Both the position numbers and the translations under genes were made by a program. A stretch of DNA of 64,000 nt, from positions 1 to 64,000 of the forward strand of contig JAJNQE010000178.1 of assembly GCA_021154985.1 (NCBI GenBank), in the 5' to 3' direction. A model generated the notes under the pieces. It saw nothing but the letters and a program-made list of their open reading frames with translations, had not been told where the DNA came from and did not search any database. The DNA comes from Hydrogenophaga sp. Lineage in GTDB: Bacteria; Pseudomonadota; Gammaproteobacteria; Burkholderiales; Burkholderiaceae_C. Every line of letters starts with the position of its first letter. The stretch's first letter is position 1. Positions 45,195-53,937 of the stretch are shown one piece after another.

Positions 45195-45950
45195 ATGACC
45201 CGACTCGCCACAGCCCCCGCCTCCCCACCTCCTCTGGCCACGGCCATGGTGCTCGCAGCCGGGCGCGGCATGCGCATGCGCCCACTCACCGACGTGACGC
45301 CCAAACCGCTGCTGCCCGTGCTGGGCAAGCCCTTGATGCAGTGGCCCATGGAGGCCCTGCGGGCGGGTGGCTTCAGACGCCTGGTGGTCAACACCGCCTG
45401 GCTGGGCGAGCAGATCGACGAACACTGCGCCACCTGGAGCCGTGAACAGCCGGGGTGCGAGGTGGTGATGTCGCGCGAGGGCACCGACTTCGGTTATGCG
45501 CTGGAGACGGCCGGCGGCATCGCCCGCGCCCTCCCCCTGCTGGACGATGTGTTCTGGGTGTTGGCGGGTGACGTGTACGTGCCCGACTTCCAGTTCACAC
45601 AAGACAGCGTCGACCGTTTTGCGGCCAGCGGCCTGCTCGCCCACATCTGGCTGGTGCCCAACCCGCCGCACAACCAAAAGGGCGACTTCGGCCTGGGGCC
45701 CGACGGCTTGGCCATCAGCCGGGCCGACGAGGCCTGGACCTTCAGCACCATCGGCCTGTACCGGCGCGCGCTGTTTGAAGCGCCCTGGTGCGAGGTGCTG
45801 CCGGGCAACCCGCAAGGCACGGCCGAACCGCTGGCGCCGCTGCTGCGCCGCGCGATGGAGGCGGGGCAGGTCAGCGCCGAAATTTATGCGGGGGCCTGGG
45901 TTGATGTGGGCACACCCGAGCGGCTCGAAGAACTGAACCAGCGGGACTGA
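45195..45950 (+). CDS. murU: Nucleotidyltransferase, probable N-acetylmuramate alpha-1-phosphate uridylyltransferase
   Basis: 251 residues. The nucleotidyltransferase loop LAAGRGMRMRPLTDVTPKPLLPVLGKP and the LETAGGIARALPLL and GDVYVPDF segments match MurU, which makes UDP-MurNAc from MurNAc-1-phosphate in the anabolic cell-wall recycling route that bypasses de novo synthesis. Its partner kinase amgK is in this window but 10.6 kb away rather than adjacent. ATG 45174 is an alternative start adding 7 residues. Confidence 0.85.
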   Translation: MTRLATAPASPPPLATAMVLAAGRGMRMRPLTDVTPKPLLPVLGKPLMQWPMEALRAGGFRRLVVNTAWLGEQIDEHCATWSREQPGCEVVMSREGTDFGYALETAGGIARALPLLDDVFWVLAGDVYVPDFQFTQDSVDRFAASGLLAHIWLVPNPPHNQKGDFGLGPDGLAISRADEAWTFSTIGLYRRALFEAPWCEVLPGNPQGTAEPLAPLLRRAMEAGQVSAEIYAGAWVDVGTPERLEELNQRD

Positions 45951-45987
45951 TTCCCCCGGCACACGGGCGTGCGCCGAAAGTCAGAGA

Positions 45988-47394
45988 ATGGCACCCATGG
46001 ACTCCACCACCCACACCCATCTCTACGCCGACCGCCGCGCCCGCGTGGCCGCCTCGCTCGGCCCCGGCGGCATCGCCATCGTGCCCACCGCGCTGGAGCG
46101 CCCGCGCAACCGCGACTCCGACTTTCTCTACCGCCACGACAGCTACTTTTATTACCTCACCGGTTTCACCGAGCCCAACGCCTGGCTGGTGATCACGGCC
46201 GAGGGCCACACCACGCTGTTTTGCCAGCCCAAAGACCTGGAGCGCGAAATCTGGGATGGCATCCGCCTCGGCCCACAGGCAGCTCCCGAACACCTGGGCG
46301 TGAGCGAAGCGTTCTCGGTGGCCGAACTCGATCAGCGCCTGCCCAAGCTGCTGGAGAACCGCCAGACCGTGTGGTATCCGTTCGCCACCCACGCCGGGCT
46401 GGAGAGCCAGGTCAACGGCTGGCTGCAGCCCGTGCGCGCCCGCGTGCGCTACGGTGCCCTGTGCCCCGAGTCGCAGCGCGACCTGTGCGGTGTGCTCGAC
46501 GAGATGCGCCTGGTGAAGGACGCCTTCGAGCAGGACACCATGCGCCGCGCCGCGCAGATCAGCGCCCAAGCCCACATCCGCGCCATGCAGCGCAGCGCGG
46601 CCATGCTGCGTGCGGGCCTGGATGTGCGCGAGTACCACCTGGACGCCGAGCTGCTGCACAGCTTCCGCGAGCACGGTTCGCAGTACCCGGCGTACGGCAG
46701 CATCGTGGCCGCCGGCGCCAATGCCTGCGTGCTGCACTACCGTGCCGACGCCGCACCCATCCGCAGCGGCGAGCTGGTGCTGATCGACGCCGGCTGCGAA
46801 CTCGACGGCTACGCCAGCGACATCACCCGCACCTTTCCCGCCAACGGCGTGTTCACCGGCCCGCAGCGCGAGCTCTACGACCTGGTGCTGGCCAGTCAGA
46901 TCGCCGCGGTCAACGCCACCAAGGCTGGCGCGCGCTTTGTCGATCCGCACGAAGCCACCGTGGCGGTGCTCGCGCAGGGCTTGCTCGACGTGGGCCTGCT
47001 CGACAAGAAAAAGGTGGGCAACGCGCAGGACGTGATCGCCAACCGCGCGTACTTCCAGTTCTACATGCACCGCACCGGCCACTGGCTGGGCATGGACGTG
47101 CACGATTGCGGCAGCTATGTGGAGCCGTCCGAGCTGGGCACAGTCAACGAACGCAAGGACCCCTTGAGTGGCGAGACCATCAAGGACCGCCCGAGCCGCA
47201 TCCTGCGCCCGGGCATGGTGCTCACCATCGAGCCGGGCCTCTACGTGCGCCCGGCCGACGGCGTGCCGGAGAAGTTCTGGAACATCGGCATCCGCATCGA
47301 AGACGACGCCATCGTCACCGAAACCGGCTGTGAGCTGATCTCGCGCGGCGTGCCGGTGGAGGCCAACGAGATCGAAGCCCTCATGCGCGGCTGA
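45988..47394 (+). CDS. pepP: Xaa-Pro aminopeptidase (aminopeptidase P)
   Basis: 468 residues. N-terminal AMP_N domain (about 1-150; SDFLYRHDSYFYYLTGFTEPNAWL), then a pita-bread metallopeptidase with five metal ligands: two Asp in LIDAGCELDGYASDITRTF, His in HRTGHWLGMDVHD, Glu in LTIEPGLY and Glu in IGIRIEDD. It removes N-terminal residues ahead of proline. Met 45997 is an alternative start. Confidence 0.95.
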   Translation: MAPMDSTTHTHLYADRRARVAASLGPGGIAIVPTALERPRNRDSDFLYRHDSYFYYLTGFTEPNAWLVITAEGHTTLFCQPKDLEREIWDGIRLGPQAAPEHLGVSEAFSVAELDQRLPKLLENRQTVWYPFATHAGLESQVNGWLQPVRARVRYGALCPESQRDLCGVLDEMRLVKDAFEQDTMRRAAQISAQAHIRAMQRSAAMLRAGLDVREYHLDAELLHSFREHGSQYPAYGSIVAAGANACVLHYRADAAPIRSGELVLIDAGCELDGYASDITRTFPANGVFTGPQRELYDLVLASQIAAVNATKAGARFVDPHEATVAVLAQGLLDVGLLDKKKVGNAQDVIANRAYFQFYMHRTGHWLGMDVHDCGSYVEPSELGTVNERKDPLSGETIKDRPSRILRPGMVLTIEPGLYVRPADGVPEKFWNIGIRIEDDAIVTETGCELISRGVPVEANEIEALMRG

Positions 47395-47462
47395 GCGCCG
47401 TTCCAACGGACTTGATCAACGCGCACAATGGCACCCAACCTCAAAACACGAAAGGAACAGCC

Positions 47463-47939
47463 ATGAAAGGCGACCCCCAAGCCATCGCGCACCTGCAGGC
47501 GCAGCTCAAGAACGAACTGACCGCCATCAACCAGTACTTCGTTCACTACCGCATGCTCAAGCACTGGGGCCTGGACAAGCTGGCCGCCAAGGAATACGAG
47601 GAATCGATCGGCGAAATGAAGCACGCCGACAAGTTGATGGACCGCATCTTCACGCTCGACGGCCTGCCCAACCTGCAAGACCTGGGCAAGCTCAACATCG
47701 GCGAGGACGTGCCCGAGATGCTGCAGAGCGACCTGGCGCTGGAAACCGCGGCGCAGAAGACCATCAAGGACGGCATTGCCCACTGCGAAGCCGTGCGCGA
47801 CTACGTCTCGCGCGACCTGCTGCAGGGCATCCTGGACGACACAGAAGAGCACATCGATTTCCTGGAAACCCAGATCGAGCTGATCGGCAAGGTCGGCCTG
47901 CCCAACTATCTGCAAAGCCAGATGGGCTCGGTCAGCTGA
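47463..47939 (+). CDS. bfr: Bacterioferritin
   Basis: 158 residues. It stores iron as a 24-mer with haem at subunit interfaces. Ferroxidase ligands Glu18, Glu51, His54, Glu94 and His130 and the haem ligand Met52 align with E. coli Bfr; position 127 is Thr, followed by Glu128 and Glu129 (segment DDTEEH), so the final carboxylate is shifted by one relative to E. coli. An AAAGGA Shine-Dalgarno precedes the ATG. Confidence 0.95.
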   Translation: MKGDPQAIAHLQAQLKNELTAINQYFVHYRMLKHWGLDKLAAKEYEESIGEMKHADKLMDRIFTLDGLPNLQDLGKLNIGEDVPEMLQSDLALETAAQKTIKDGIAHCEAVRDYVSRDLLQGILDDTEEHIDFLETQIELIGKVGLPNYLQSQMGSVS

Positions 47940-47962
47940 CCCACCCCATGAGCCCAGCCACA

Positions 47963-47988
47963 AGCTCCGCAGCTGCGGGGCTTTTTTT
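47963..47988 (+). terminator. Rho-independent terminator of bfr
   Basis: Stem AGCTCCGC/GCGGGGCT with an AGCT loop followed by T7, 24 bases after the bfr stop. Confidence 0.88.
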
Positions 47989-48138
47989 GCGCCTGGATAC
48001 GGGCCATTCCCTCCCGAAAAGTCACGACCGATGCCACGCCCTACGCAGTATTCCTGACTGGGGTTTTCCCGAGCACGGAACTAGAATGCGCAACTCGCTT
48101 TCACATAGCAAGAATTCAGCACGACCGGAGACACGATC

Positions 48139-50466
48139 ATGAGCAAGGACAACAGCCCCGAGAACAAGCGCGCCGAGCTGCGCCGAGCCGCCCTCGAGTA
48201 CCACGAGTTCCCGACGCCCGGCAAGGTGGCGATTGCCGCCACCAAGCAGCTCACCAACCAGCGCGATCTGGCCCTGGCGTACTCGCCCGGCGTGGCGGCA
48301 CCGTGTGAAGAGATCGTGGCCGACCCGGTCAACGCCTTCAAGTACACCAGCCGCGGCAACCTGGTCGGCGTCATCACCAACGGCACCGCAGTGCTGGGCC
48401 TGGGCGACATCGGCCCGCTGGCCGCCAAGCCGGTGATGGAGGGCAAGGGCGTTCTGTTCAAGAAGTTCGCCGGCGTCGACGTGTTCGACATCGAGATCGA
48501 CGAAAAAGACCCGGCCAAGCTGGTGGAGATCATTGCCGCGCTGGAGCCCACCTTCGGCGCGATCAACCTCGAAGACATCAAGGCACCGGACTGCTTCTAC
48601 GTGGAGCGCGAGCTGCGCAAGCGCATGAAGATTCCCGTGTTCCACGACGACCAGCACGGCACGGCCATCACGGTGGCGGCGGCCATGCTCAACGGGCTGA
48701 AGGTCGCGGGCAAGGACATCGGCCAGGTCAAGCTGGTCACCTCGGGTGCGGGCGCGGCCGCGCTGGCGTGCCTGAACCTGCTGCTCAAAGTCGGCCTCAA
48801 GCGCGAGAACGTGTTCGTCACCGATCTGGCCGGCGTGGTCTATGAGGGCCGCGAGGAGCTCATGGATGACGACAAGCGTCAATACATGCAGAAGACCGAC
48901 AAACGCAAGCTGGCCGAGGTGATCGAGGGCGCCGACGTGTTCCTCGGCCTGTCGGCTGGTGGCGTGCTCAAGCCCGCGATGGTGGCGTCGATGGCACCCA
49001 AGCCGGTGATCTTCGCGCTGGCCAACCCGAACCCCGAGATCGCCCCCGAAGACGCGCACGCCGTGCGCAGCGACATCATCATGGCCACGGGCCGCACCGA
49101 TTACCCGAATCAGGTCAACAACGTCCTGTGCTTCCCCTACATTTTCCGCGGCGCGCTCGACAGCGGCGCGACCACCATCACCGACGAGATGGAGATCGCC
49201 GCGGTGCACGCCATCGCCGAACTCGCCCAGGCCGAGCAGAGCGAGGTGGTGGCTGCCGCCTACGCGGGTGAGCAGCTGGCCTTCGGACCCGAATACCTGA
49301 TCCCCAAACCGTTCGATCCGCGCCTGATGATGAAGATCGCGCCTGCCGTGGCCCAGGCCGCAGCCGAGAGCGGCGTGGCCCTGCGCCCCATCACCGACAT
49401 GGCGGCTTACCGCGAGCGCCTGCAGAGCTTCGTGTTCGCTTCCGGCACGATCATGAAACCGATCTACGCAGCGGCCAAAACCGCTGCGCGCAAGCGTGTG
49501 GCCTACGCCGAAGGCGAAGAAGAGCGCGTGCTGCGCGCCTGCCAGATCGTGGTGGACGAAGGCCTGGCCCGCCCCACACTGATCGGTCGCCCGTCGGTCA
49601 TTGCCCAGCGCATCGAAAAGTTCGGCCTGCGCCTGCGCGAAGAGCTCGACTACGACATCGTCAACGTCGAGCAGGACGACCGTTATCGCGACTTCTGGCA
49701 GACCTACCACCGCATGACCGAACGCAAGGGCGTGACCCAGCAGCTCGCCAAGATCGAGATGCGCCGCCGCCTCACGCTGATCGGCTCCATGCTGCTGCAC
49801 AAGGGTGAGGTCGACGGCCTGATCTGCGGCACCTGGGGCACCACCCACAACCACCTGCAGTACATCGACCAGGTGATCGGCAAACGCGCCGGAGGCAGCC
49901 CCCGCACCGCGCAAGACGTGCGCATCTACGCCTGCATGAACGGCCTGATGCTGCCCGGGCGCCAAGTGTTCCTGGTCGACACGCACGTCAACCACGACCC
50001 CACTGCCGAACAGCTGTGCGAGATCACGGTCATGGCGGCCGAAGAAATGCTGCGCTTCGGCCTGCAGCCCAAGGCCGCCTTGCTGTCGCACTCCAACTTC
50101 GGGTCGAGCAACGAGGCCAGCGCCGTCAAGATGCGCCGCACGCTGGAGCTGCTGCGCGAGCAGGCGCCATGGCTGGAGGTGGACGGCGAAATGCACGGTG
50201 ATGTGGCACTCGACCCCGAGGCGCGCGCCAGAATGATGCCCAACTCCACCCTCAAGGGTGCGGCCAACCTCCTGGTGCTGCCCAACATCGACGCGGCCAA
50301 CATCGCCTACAACCTGCTCAAGACGGCGGCCGGCGGCAACATCGCCATCGGCCCGGTGCTGCTGGGCGCGGACAAGCCGGTGCACATCCTCACCGCGAGC
50401 GCCACCGTGCGCCGCATCGTGAACATGACAGCCCTCACCGTGGCCGACGCCAACGTTTCCCGTTGA
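48139..50466 (+). CDS. maeB: NADP-dependent malic enzyme with phosphotransacetylase-like domain
   Basis: 775 residues. The malic enzyme half (1-430; AYSPGVAAPCEEI, VFHDDQHGTAITVAAAML, NPNPEI) decarboxylates malate to pyruvate with NADP+. The second half (about 435-775) is a phosphate acetyltransferase-like domain that in MaeB serves as acetyl-CoA-sensitive regulatory module rather than an enzyme (family knowledge). Length matches E. coli MaeB (759). Preceded by its own 150-base leader region. Confidence 0.96.
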   Translation: MSKDNSPENKRAELRRAALEYHEFPTPGKVAIAATKQLTNQRDLALAYSPGVAAPCEEIVADPVNAFKYTSRGNLVGVITNGTAVLGLGDIGPLAAKPVMEGKGVLFKKFAGVDVFDIEIDEKDPAKLVEIIAALEPTFGAINLEDIKAPDCFYVERELRKRMKIPVFHDDQHGTAITVAAAMLNGLKVAGKDIGQVKLVTSGAGAAALACLNLLLKVGLKRENVFVTDLAGVVYEGREELMDDDKRQYMQKTDKRKLAEVIEGADVFLGLSAGGVLKPAMVASMAPKPVIFALANPNPEIAPEDAHAVRSDIIMATGRTDYPNQVNNVLCFPYIFRGALDSGATTITDEMEIAAVHAIAELAQAEQSEVVAAAYAGEQLAFGPEYLIPKPFDPRLMMKIAPAVAQAAAESGVALRPITDMAAYRERLQSFVFASGTIMKPIYAAAKTAARKRVAYAEGEEERVLRACQIVVDEGLARPTLIGRPSVIAQRIEKFGLRLREELDYDIVNVEQDDRYRDFWQTYHRMTERKGVTQQLAKIEMRRRLTLIGSMLLHKGEVDGLICGTWGTTHNHLQYIDQVIGKRAGGSPRTAQDVRIYACMNGLMLPGRQVFLVDTHVNHDPTAEQLCEITVMAAEEMLRFGLQPKAALLSHSNFGSSNEASAVKMRRTLELLREQAPWLEVDGEMHGDVALDPEARARMMPNSTLKGAANLLVLPNIDAANIAYNLLKTAAGGNIAIGPVLLGADKPVHILTASATVRRIVNMTALTVADANVSR

Positions 50467-50592
50467 CGTCTTGGGAAAAAGCAAGCACTAACTTTTTCAC
50501 ACACTTCCAGCGCTCCGATTTGCCCGATTTTTCAGCAACCGCTTGCGTTTTCGGGCCGCCTCAGGCACACTAGCGCGCTTGGAATTCAGGGT

Positions 50593-50664
50593 TAACCCGC
50601 CCCGCAACTCCTCGACAAATCCCGCCAGAAGCGGTGTATTTGCGGCGCGTTGGTGGCGGGTTGA
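50593..50664 (+). promoter_or_regulatory. Leader with long-range inverted repeat before the RNase gene
   Basis: AACCCGCC (from 50593) and GGCGGGTT (ending about 50663) can pair across about 55 bases upstream of the RNase start. The loop holds TTTGCGG and other short pairings. The structure could limit expression of a toxic RNase. I see nothing else in the 221-base gap after maeB. Confidence 0.35.
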
Positions 50665-50687
50665 TTGCATCAGGAGCAAGGGAATTC

Positions 50688-51122
50688 ATGGACCTGAAGC
50701 GGATTCGGGCGCGGATCGGGAATGCCAAGGTCGTGGCCACACTGGCCTTGGCGCTGGCTCTGACGGCATCGCTTGGCACCATTTTGGTGCAAGCTCGAAC
50801 ACCGGCAGACCAGGCACTCTCGGGCGCGAACGCGGCCTTCCTCGCCGAATCAGGCCTGCCCCGGCAGGGCCAGGAGGTGATGGAGTTGATCCGGCAAGGC
50901 GGGCCATTCCGGTACGAGAAAGACGGCTCGGTGTTCGGCAACCGCGAAAGGTTGCTGCCAAGCCAGCGGCGGGGGTTCTACCGTGAGTACACGGTGCCCA
51001 CGCCAGGTCTGAAGCACCGGGGCGCGAAGCGGATCGTGTGCGGGGGATTGCAGCCCAAGGCGCCTGAGGCTTGTTATTACACCGAAGACCACTACAGCAG
51101 CTTCAAGCTGATCGTGCAGTGA
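50688..51122 (+). CDS. Secreted guanyl-specific ribonuclease (barnase/RNase Sa type)
   Basis: 144 residues. A signal anchor or peptide (KVVATLALALALTASLGTILVQA) precedes a small microbial RNase domain: LPRQGQEVMELIRQGGPFRY, the general base Glu in GFYREYTVPTPG, Arg in GAKRIVCGG and the catalytic His in TEDHYSSFKLI. A Cys pair (IVCGG, EACYY) may form a disulfide. It would degrade RNA outside the cell or in the periplasm. The adjacent barstar gene, 54 bases downstream, protects the cytoplasm. AGGAG lies 11 bases before the ATG. Confidence 0.88.
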   Translation: MDLKRIRARIGNAKVVATLALALALTASLGTILVQARTPADQALSGANAAFLAESGLPRQGQEVMELIRQGGPFRYEKDGSVFGNRERLLPSQRRGFYREYTVPTPGLKHRGAKRIVCGGLQPKAPEACYYTEDHYSSFKLIVQ

Positions 51123-51176
51123 GTCTTGGGTGGTGTGAACGGTTTTTTAACTTTGACTTTTGAAAGAGACGCGGAG

Positions 51177-51722
51177 ATGGACACGCCACTTCGTAACGTA
51201 CGACCCAATATCGTTCAGTCGATTCGCGCCCACGGCGTGAAAGACCTGCAGGCCGCGGCCGAGCACTTGGGGCACCACTTCCTGTACGCCAACCTGGCCA
51301 AAGCCCAGAGCAAGCAGGACGTGCTGGAACTGATCGCAGCGCAGTACACCCTGCCCTCGCACTTCGGCAAGAACTTCGATGCGCTCTACGACTGCATGAC
51401 CGACATGGTTCACAAGTCGGGCGCGCAGACCGGTTTCATCGTGGTGTTGGAACACATTCCGGCACACGCCAAGTTCGACAAGGAAGCGCGCGAGCAGCTG
51501 CTGGACATCTTCCGCGACGCCGCCGATTACTGGTCGGACCGCAAGATCCCCTTCCGCTGCTTCTATTCGTTTTCGGTCGCGCGTTCGCCCAAAGGCGAAG
51601 AGCAGCCGATCGAGGTGCAGAACGACGAGCCCATGCCCACCGACAAAATTCTGGACGTGAGCCCCATGGCGCTGCGCATGAGCAGCCCGTTCAACGCGGG
51701 TTATTGGCTGGCCGCCGCCTGA
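51177..51722 (+). CDS. Barstar-family ribonuclease inhibitor
   Basis: 181 residues. The barstar core (FLYANLAKAQSKQDVLELIAAQYTLPSHFGKNFDALYDCMTDM) contains the helix with the active-site-blocking acidic residue and the NFDAL signature. It is about twice as long as Bacillus barstar (about 90 residues): 40 extra N-terminal residues and an 80-residue C-terminal part with a nuclease-inhibitor-like continuation. Start 51177 avoids an upstream extension with no similarity. Confidence 0.88.
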   Translation: MDTPLRNVRPNIVQSIRAHGVKDLQAAAEHLGHHFLYANLAKAQSKQDVLELIAAQYTLPSHFGKNFDALYDCMTDMVHKSGAQTGFIVVLEHIPAHAKFDKEAREQLLDIFRDAADYWSDRKIPFRCFYSFSVARSPKGEEQPIEVQNDEPMPTDKILDVSPMALRMSSPFNAGYWLAAA

Positions 51723-51737
51723 GTTGGCTTCGCCCCA

Positions 51738-51771
51738 ATAAAAAAGCCGCTGTTTGCACAGCGGCTTTTTT
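51738..51771. terminator. Bidirectional terminator between barstar and rsmA
   Basis: Perfect stem GCCGCTGT/ACAGCGGC (51746-51753 and 51758-51765) with a TTGC loop and A/T runs on both sides. It ends both convergent transcripts; the rsmA stop codon overlaps its edge. Confidence 0.93.
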
Positions 51772-52535
51772 CATGCCGGCAGCTGTTGGATCAACTCGAC
51801 GTATTCGCTCACCGGCACTTCTTCGGCCCGGCGCTGCAGATCGAATTCGCCACCAAAGCCTTGCTCGTCGAGCCAGCGGCCCAGGGTGTTGCGCAGGATC
51901 TTGCGGCGCTGGCTGAAAGCCACCTGCACCATGGTGGAGAAACGCGCGATGTTGATCACAGGCGGCTCGGCCAACGGGACCATGCGCACGATGGCGCTGT
52001 CCACGCGCGGTGGTGGATCGAAGCTCTCGGGTGGCACGAACAACACGTTGTCCATGGCGTAGCGCCACTGCAGCATCACCGAAAGGCGGCTGTAGTCGGC
52101 CGTGGCCGGACGCGCGACCATGCGGTCGATGACTTCCTTCTGCAGCATGAAGTGCTGGTCCTGCACCACGGCCACGTGATCGAGCAGGTGGAACAGGATG
52201 GGCGTGGAGATGTTGTAAGGCAGGTTGCCCACCACGCGCAGCGTGGGCGCGGCGAGTTGCGCAGCGAGCGCCGTGAAATCCACCTTCAACACATCGGACT
52301 CCACCACCTGGAGCTGGGCATGGGCCCGCAGGCGCACGGCCAGATCGCGGTCCAGCTCGATCACCGTGAGGCGGCCCAGCCGCTCCACCAGCGGCTGCGT
52401 GAGCGCGGCCAGACCGGGGCCGATCTCCACCATGGCGTCGCCGGGCTGAGGGGCGATGGCGTCGACGATGGCGTCGATGATGGCGCCATCGGTCAGGAAG
52501 TGCTGACCGAAACGCTTGCGGGCAATGTGCTTCAT
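51771..52535 (-). CDS. rsmA: 16S rRNA (A1518/A1519) dimethyltransferase
   Basis: 254 residues (KsgA). SAM motif VEIGPGLAALTQPL, the catalytic VVGNLPYNISTPILFHLL and the start KHIARKRFGQHFL are typical. It dimethylates two adenines near the 3' end of 16S rRNA during 30S assembly. It follows surA by 28 bases. In many Gram-negatives pdxA lies between surA and this gene; here it does not. Confidence 0.96.
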   Translation of the reverse strand: MKHIARKRFGQHFLTDGAIIDAIVDAIAPQPGDAMVEIGPGLAALTQPLVERLGRLTVIELDRDLAVRLRAHAQLQVVESDVLKVDFTALAAQLAAPTLRVVGNLPYNISTPILFHLLDHVAVVQDQHFMLQKEVIDRMVARPATADYSRLSVMLQWRYAMDNVLFVPPESFDPPPRVDSAIVRMVPLAEPPVINIARFSTMVQVAFSQRRKILRNTLGRWLDEQGFGGEFDLQRRAEEVPVSEYVELIQQLPA

Positions 52536-52563
52536 GCGCAGGCCGCCGGGGTGACGCGCGGCA

Positions 52564-53937
52564 TCACTGCGGTGCGTCGCGGTACTCGACGTAGGCACGA
52601 CCGCGCACGTCCTGCACCCAGGTGCGCAAAGCCTCGTTGACCTTCTTCTCGCGCACGAGGCCACGCACCATCTCGCGCTGGTCGCGGGCGGACAGTGTGC
52701 TCTGGCGGCGCTCTTCCACGCGGATCAGGTGCACGCCAAAACGGGACACCACGGGTGGCGAGACCTCGCCCGGGCGCAGGCGGCTCATGGCGGCTTCGAA
52801 CTCGGGAACGAACTGGCCACTCTGTGACCAGCCCAGGTTGCCGCCGTCCTGTGCCGAGCCGTCCTGGCTGTGTTCGCGCGCCAGGGCTTCGAACGTGGCC
52901 TGACCACTGACAAGCTGCTGGCGGAATGCCGCCAGGCGGGCCACGGCGTCGGCTTCGGTGAGCTGCGGGGTCAGGCGCAGCAGGATGTGGCGCGCGCGGG
53001 TTTCATTGACGGTGACATCCGGCAGGCCCGCCTGGCGTTTTTCGATGACCTTGAGCACGTGGAAACCGGCCGGGCTGCGCACGGGGCCGACGATGGCGCC
53101 AGCGCTCAATGCACGGGTCGATTCCACGAACAACTCGGGCAGGCGGTCGGCCGGGCGCAGTCCAAACTGGCCACCGTTGGCGCGTTCGGCACCATCGGAA
53201 AATTCGCGCGCGAGTTCGCCGAAGTCGCCACCGGCGCGGGCCCGGTCGGCCACGCCCTGGGCGCGCGCCTGCAGGGCCTGCACACGGTCCGGCGCAGCGT
53301 TTTCGGGCACCGCCACAAACACCTGCGCCAGGTTGAGCTGCAGGCTGGCCACGTCGTTGCTGCCCTGGCGCTCGCGGATGAAGTCGTCGATGTCGGCTTC
53401 GGTCACGCGCACCTTCGATTCCACCTCGCGCTCGCGCAGGCGCTGCAGCAGGATCTGATTGCGCAGGTCGTTGCGCAACTGGTTGATGTCGACCCCATCG
53501 GCGGCGATTCGGCGGCGGAATTCTTCGGGCGTGAGCTGGTTCTGTGCAGCAATGGACTGTTCGGCCTGGGCCACCGAGGCCTCGTCCACGCGGATGCCGA
53601 GCTCGGCGCCGAGCTGCAGCTGTGCGCGCTCGCTGACGATCTGCTCAAGCACCTGGCGGGCGAGCTGGTCGCGCGGCGGCACAGGGGCGGACTGCTGGGT
53701 GAGTTGCTGCTCCAGGCGCACCAGGCGCTGACGCACCTCGCTGTTGGTGATGGGCTCGGAATTGACCAGCGCGACGATGAAGTCGGCGGTGCGGGCCACG
53801 GACGTGCTGGGCACCGCCGGCGCCCGGATGCCGCTGGAGGGACGCAGCGCCTGGGCCTGCGCGGCGCAGGCGGCCAACAGCGAGCCACAGAGCAGCCACG
53901 CGGCAGCGCGGGATGAAGGAGGGAGGCGGTCAGTCAT
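52564..53937 (-). CDS. surA: Periplasmic chaperone and peptidyl-prolyl isomerase SurA
   Basis: 457 residues. Signal peptide ending AAQAQA, SurA N-terminal chaperone domain (about 50-180), then two parvulin domains (about 190-285 and 300-400; AREFSDGAERANGGQFGL and LAREHSQDGSAQDGGNLGW). It escorts outer-membrane proteins such as LptD, encoded just upstream. The start overlaps the lptD stop by 8 bases. Confidence 0.96.
   Translation of the reverse strand: MTDRLPPSSRAAAWLLCGSLLAACAAQAQALRPSSGIRAPAVPSTSVARTADFIVALVNSEPITNSEVRQRLVRLEQQLTQQSAPVPPRDQLARQVLEQIVSERAQLQLGAELGIRVDEASVAQAEQSIAAQNQLTPEEFRRRIAADGVDINQLRNDLRNQILLQRLREREVESKVRVTEADIDDFIRERQGSNDVASLQLNLAQVFVAVPENAAPDRVQALQARAQGVADRARAGGDFGELAREFSDGAERANGGQFGLRPADRLPELFVESTRALSAGAIVGPVRSPAGFHVLKVIEKRQAGLPDVTVNETRARHILLRLTPQLTEADAVARLAAFRQQLVSGQATFEALAREHSQDGSAQDGGNLGWSQSGQFVPEFEAAMSRLRPGEVSPPVVSRFGVHLIRVEERRQSTLSARDQREMVRGLVREKKVNEALRTWVQDVRGRAYVEYRDAPQ

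Noticed and set aside
48022..50484. 820-codon open frame on the minus strand opposite maeB
   Set aside because: Shadow frame of a well-conserved gene; composition is biased and no family features are visible.
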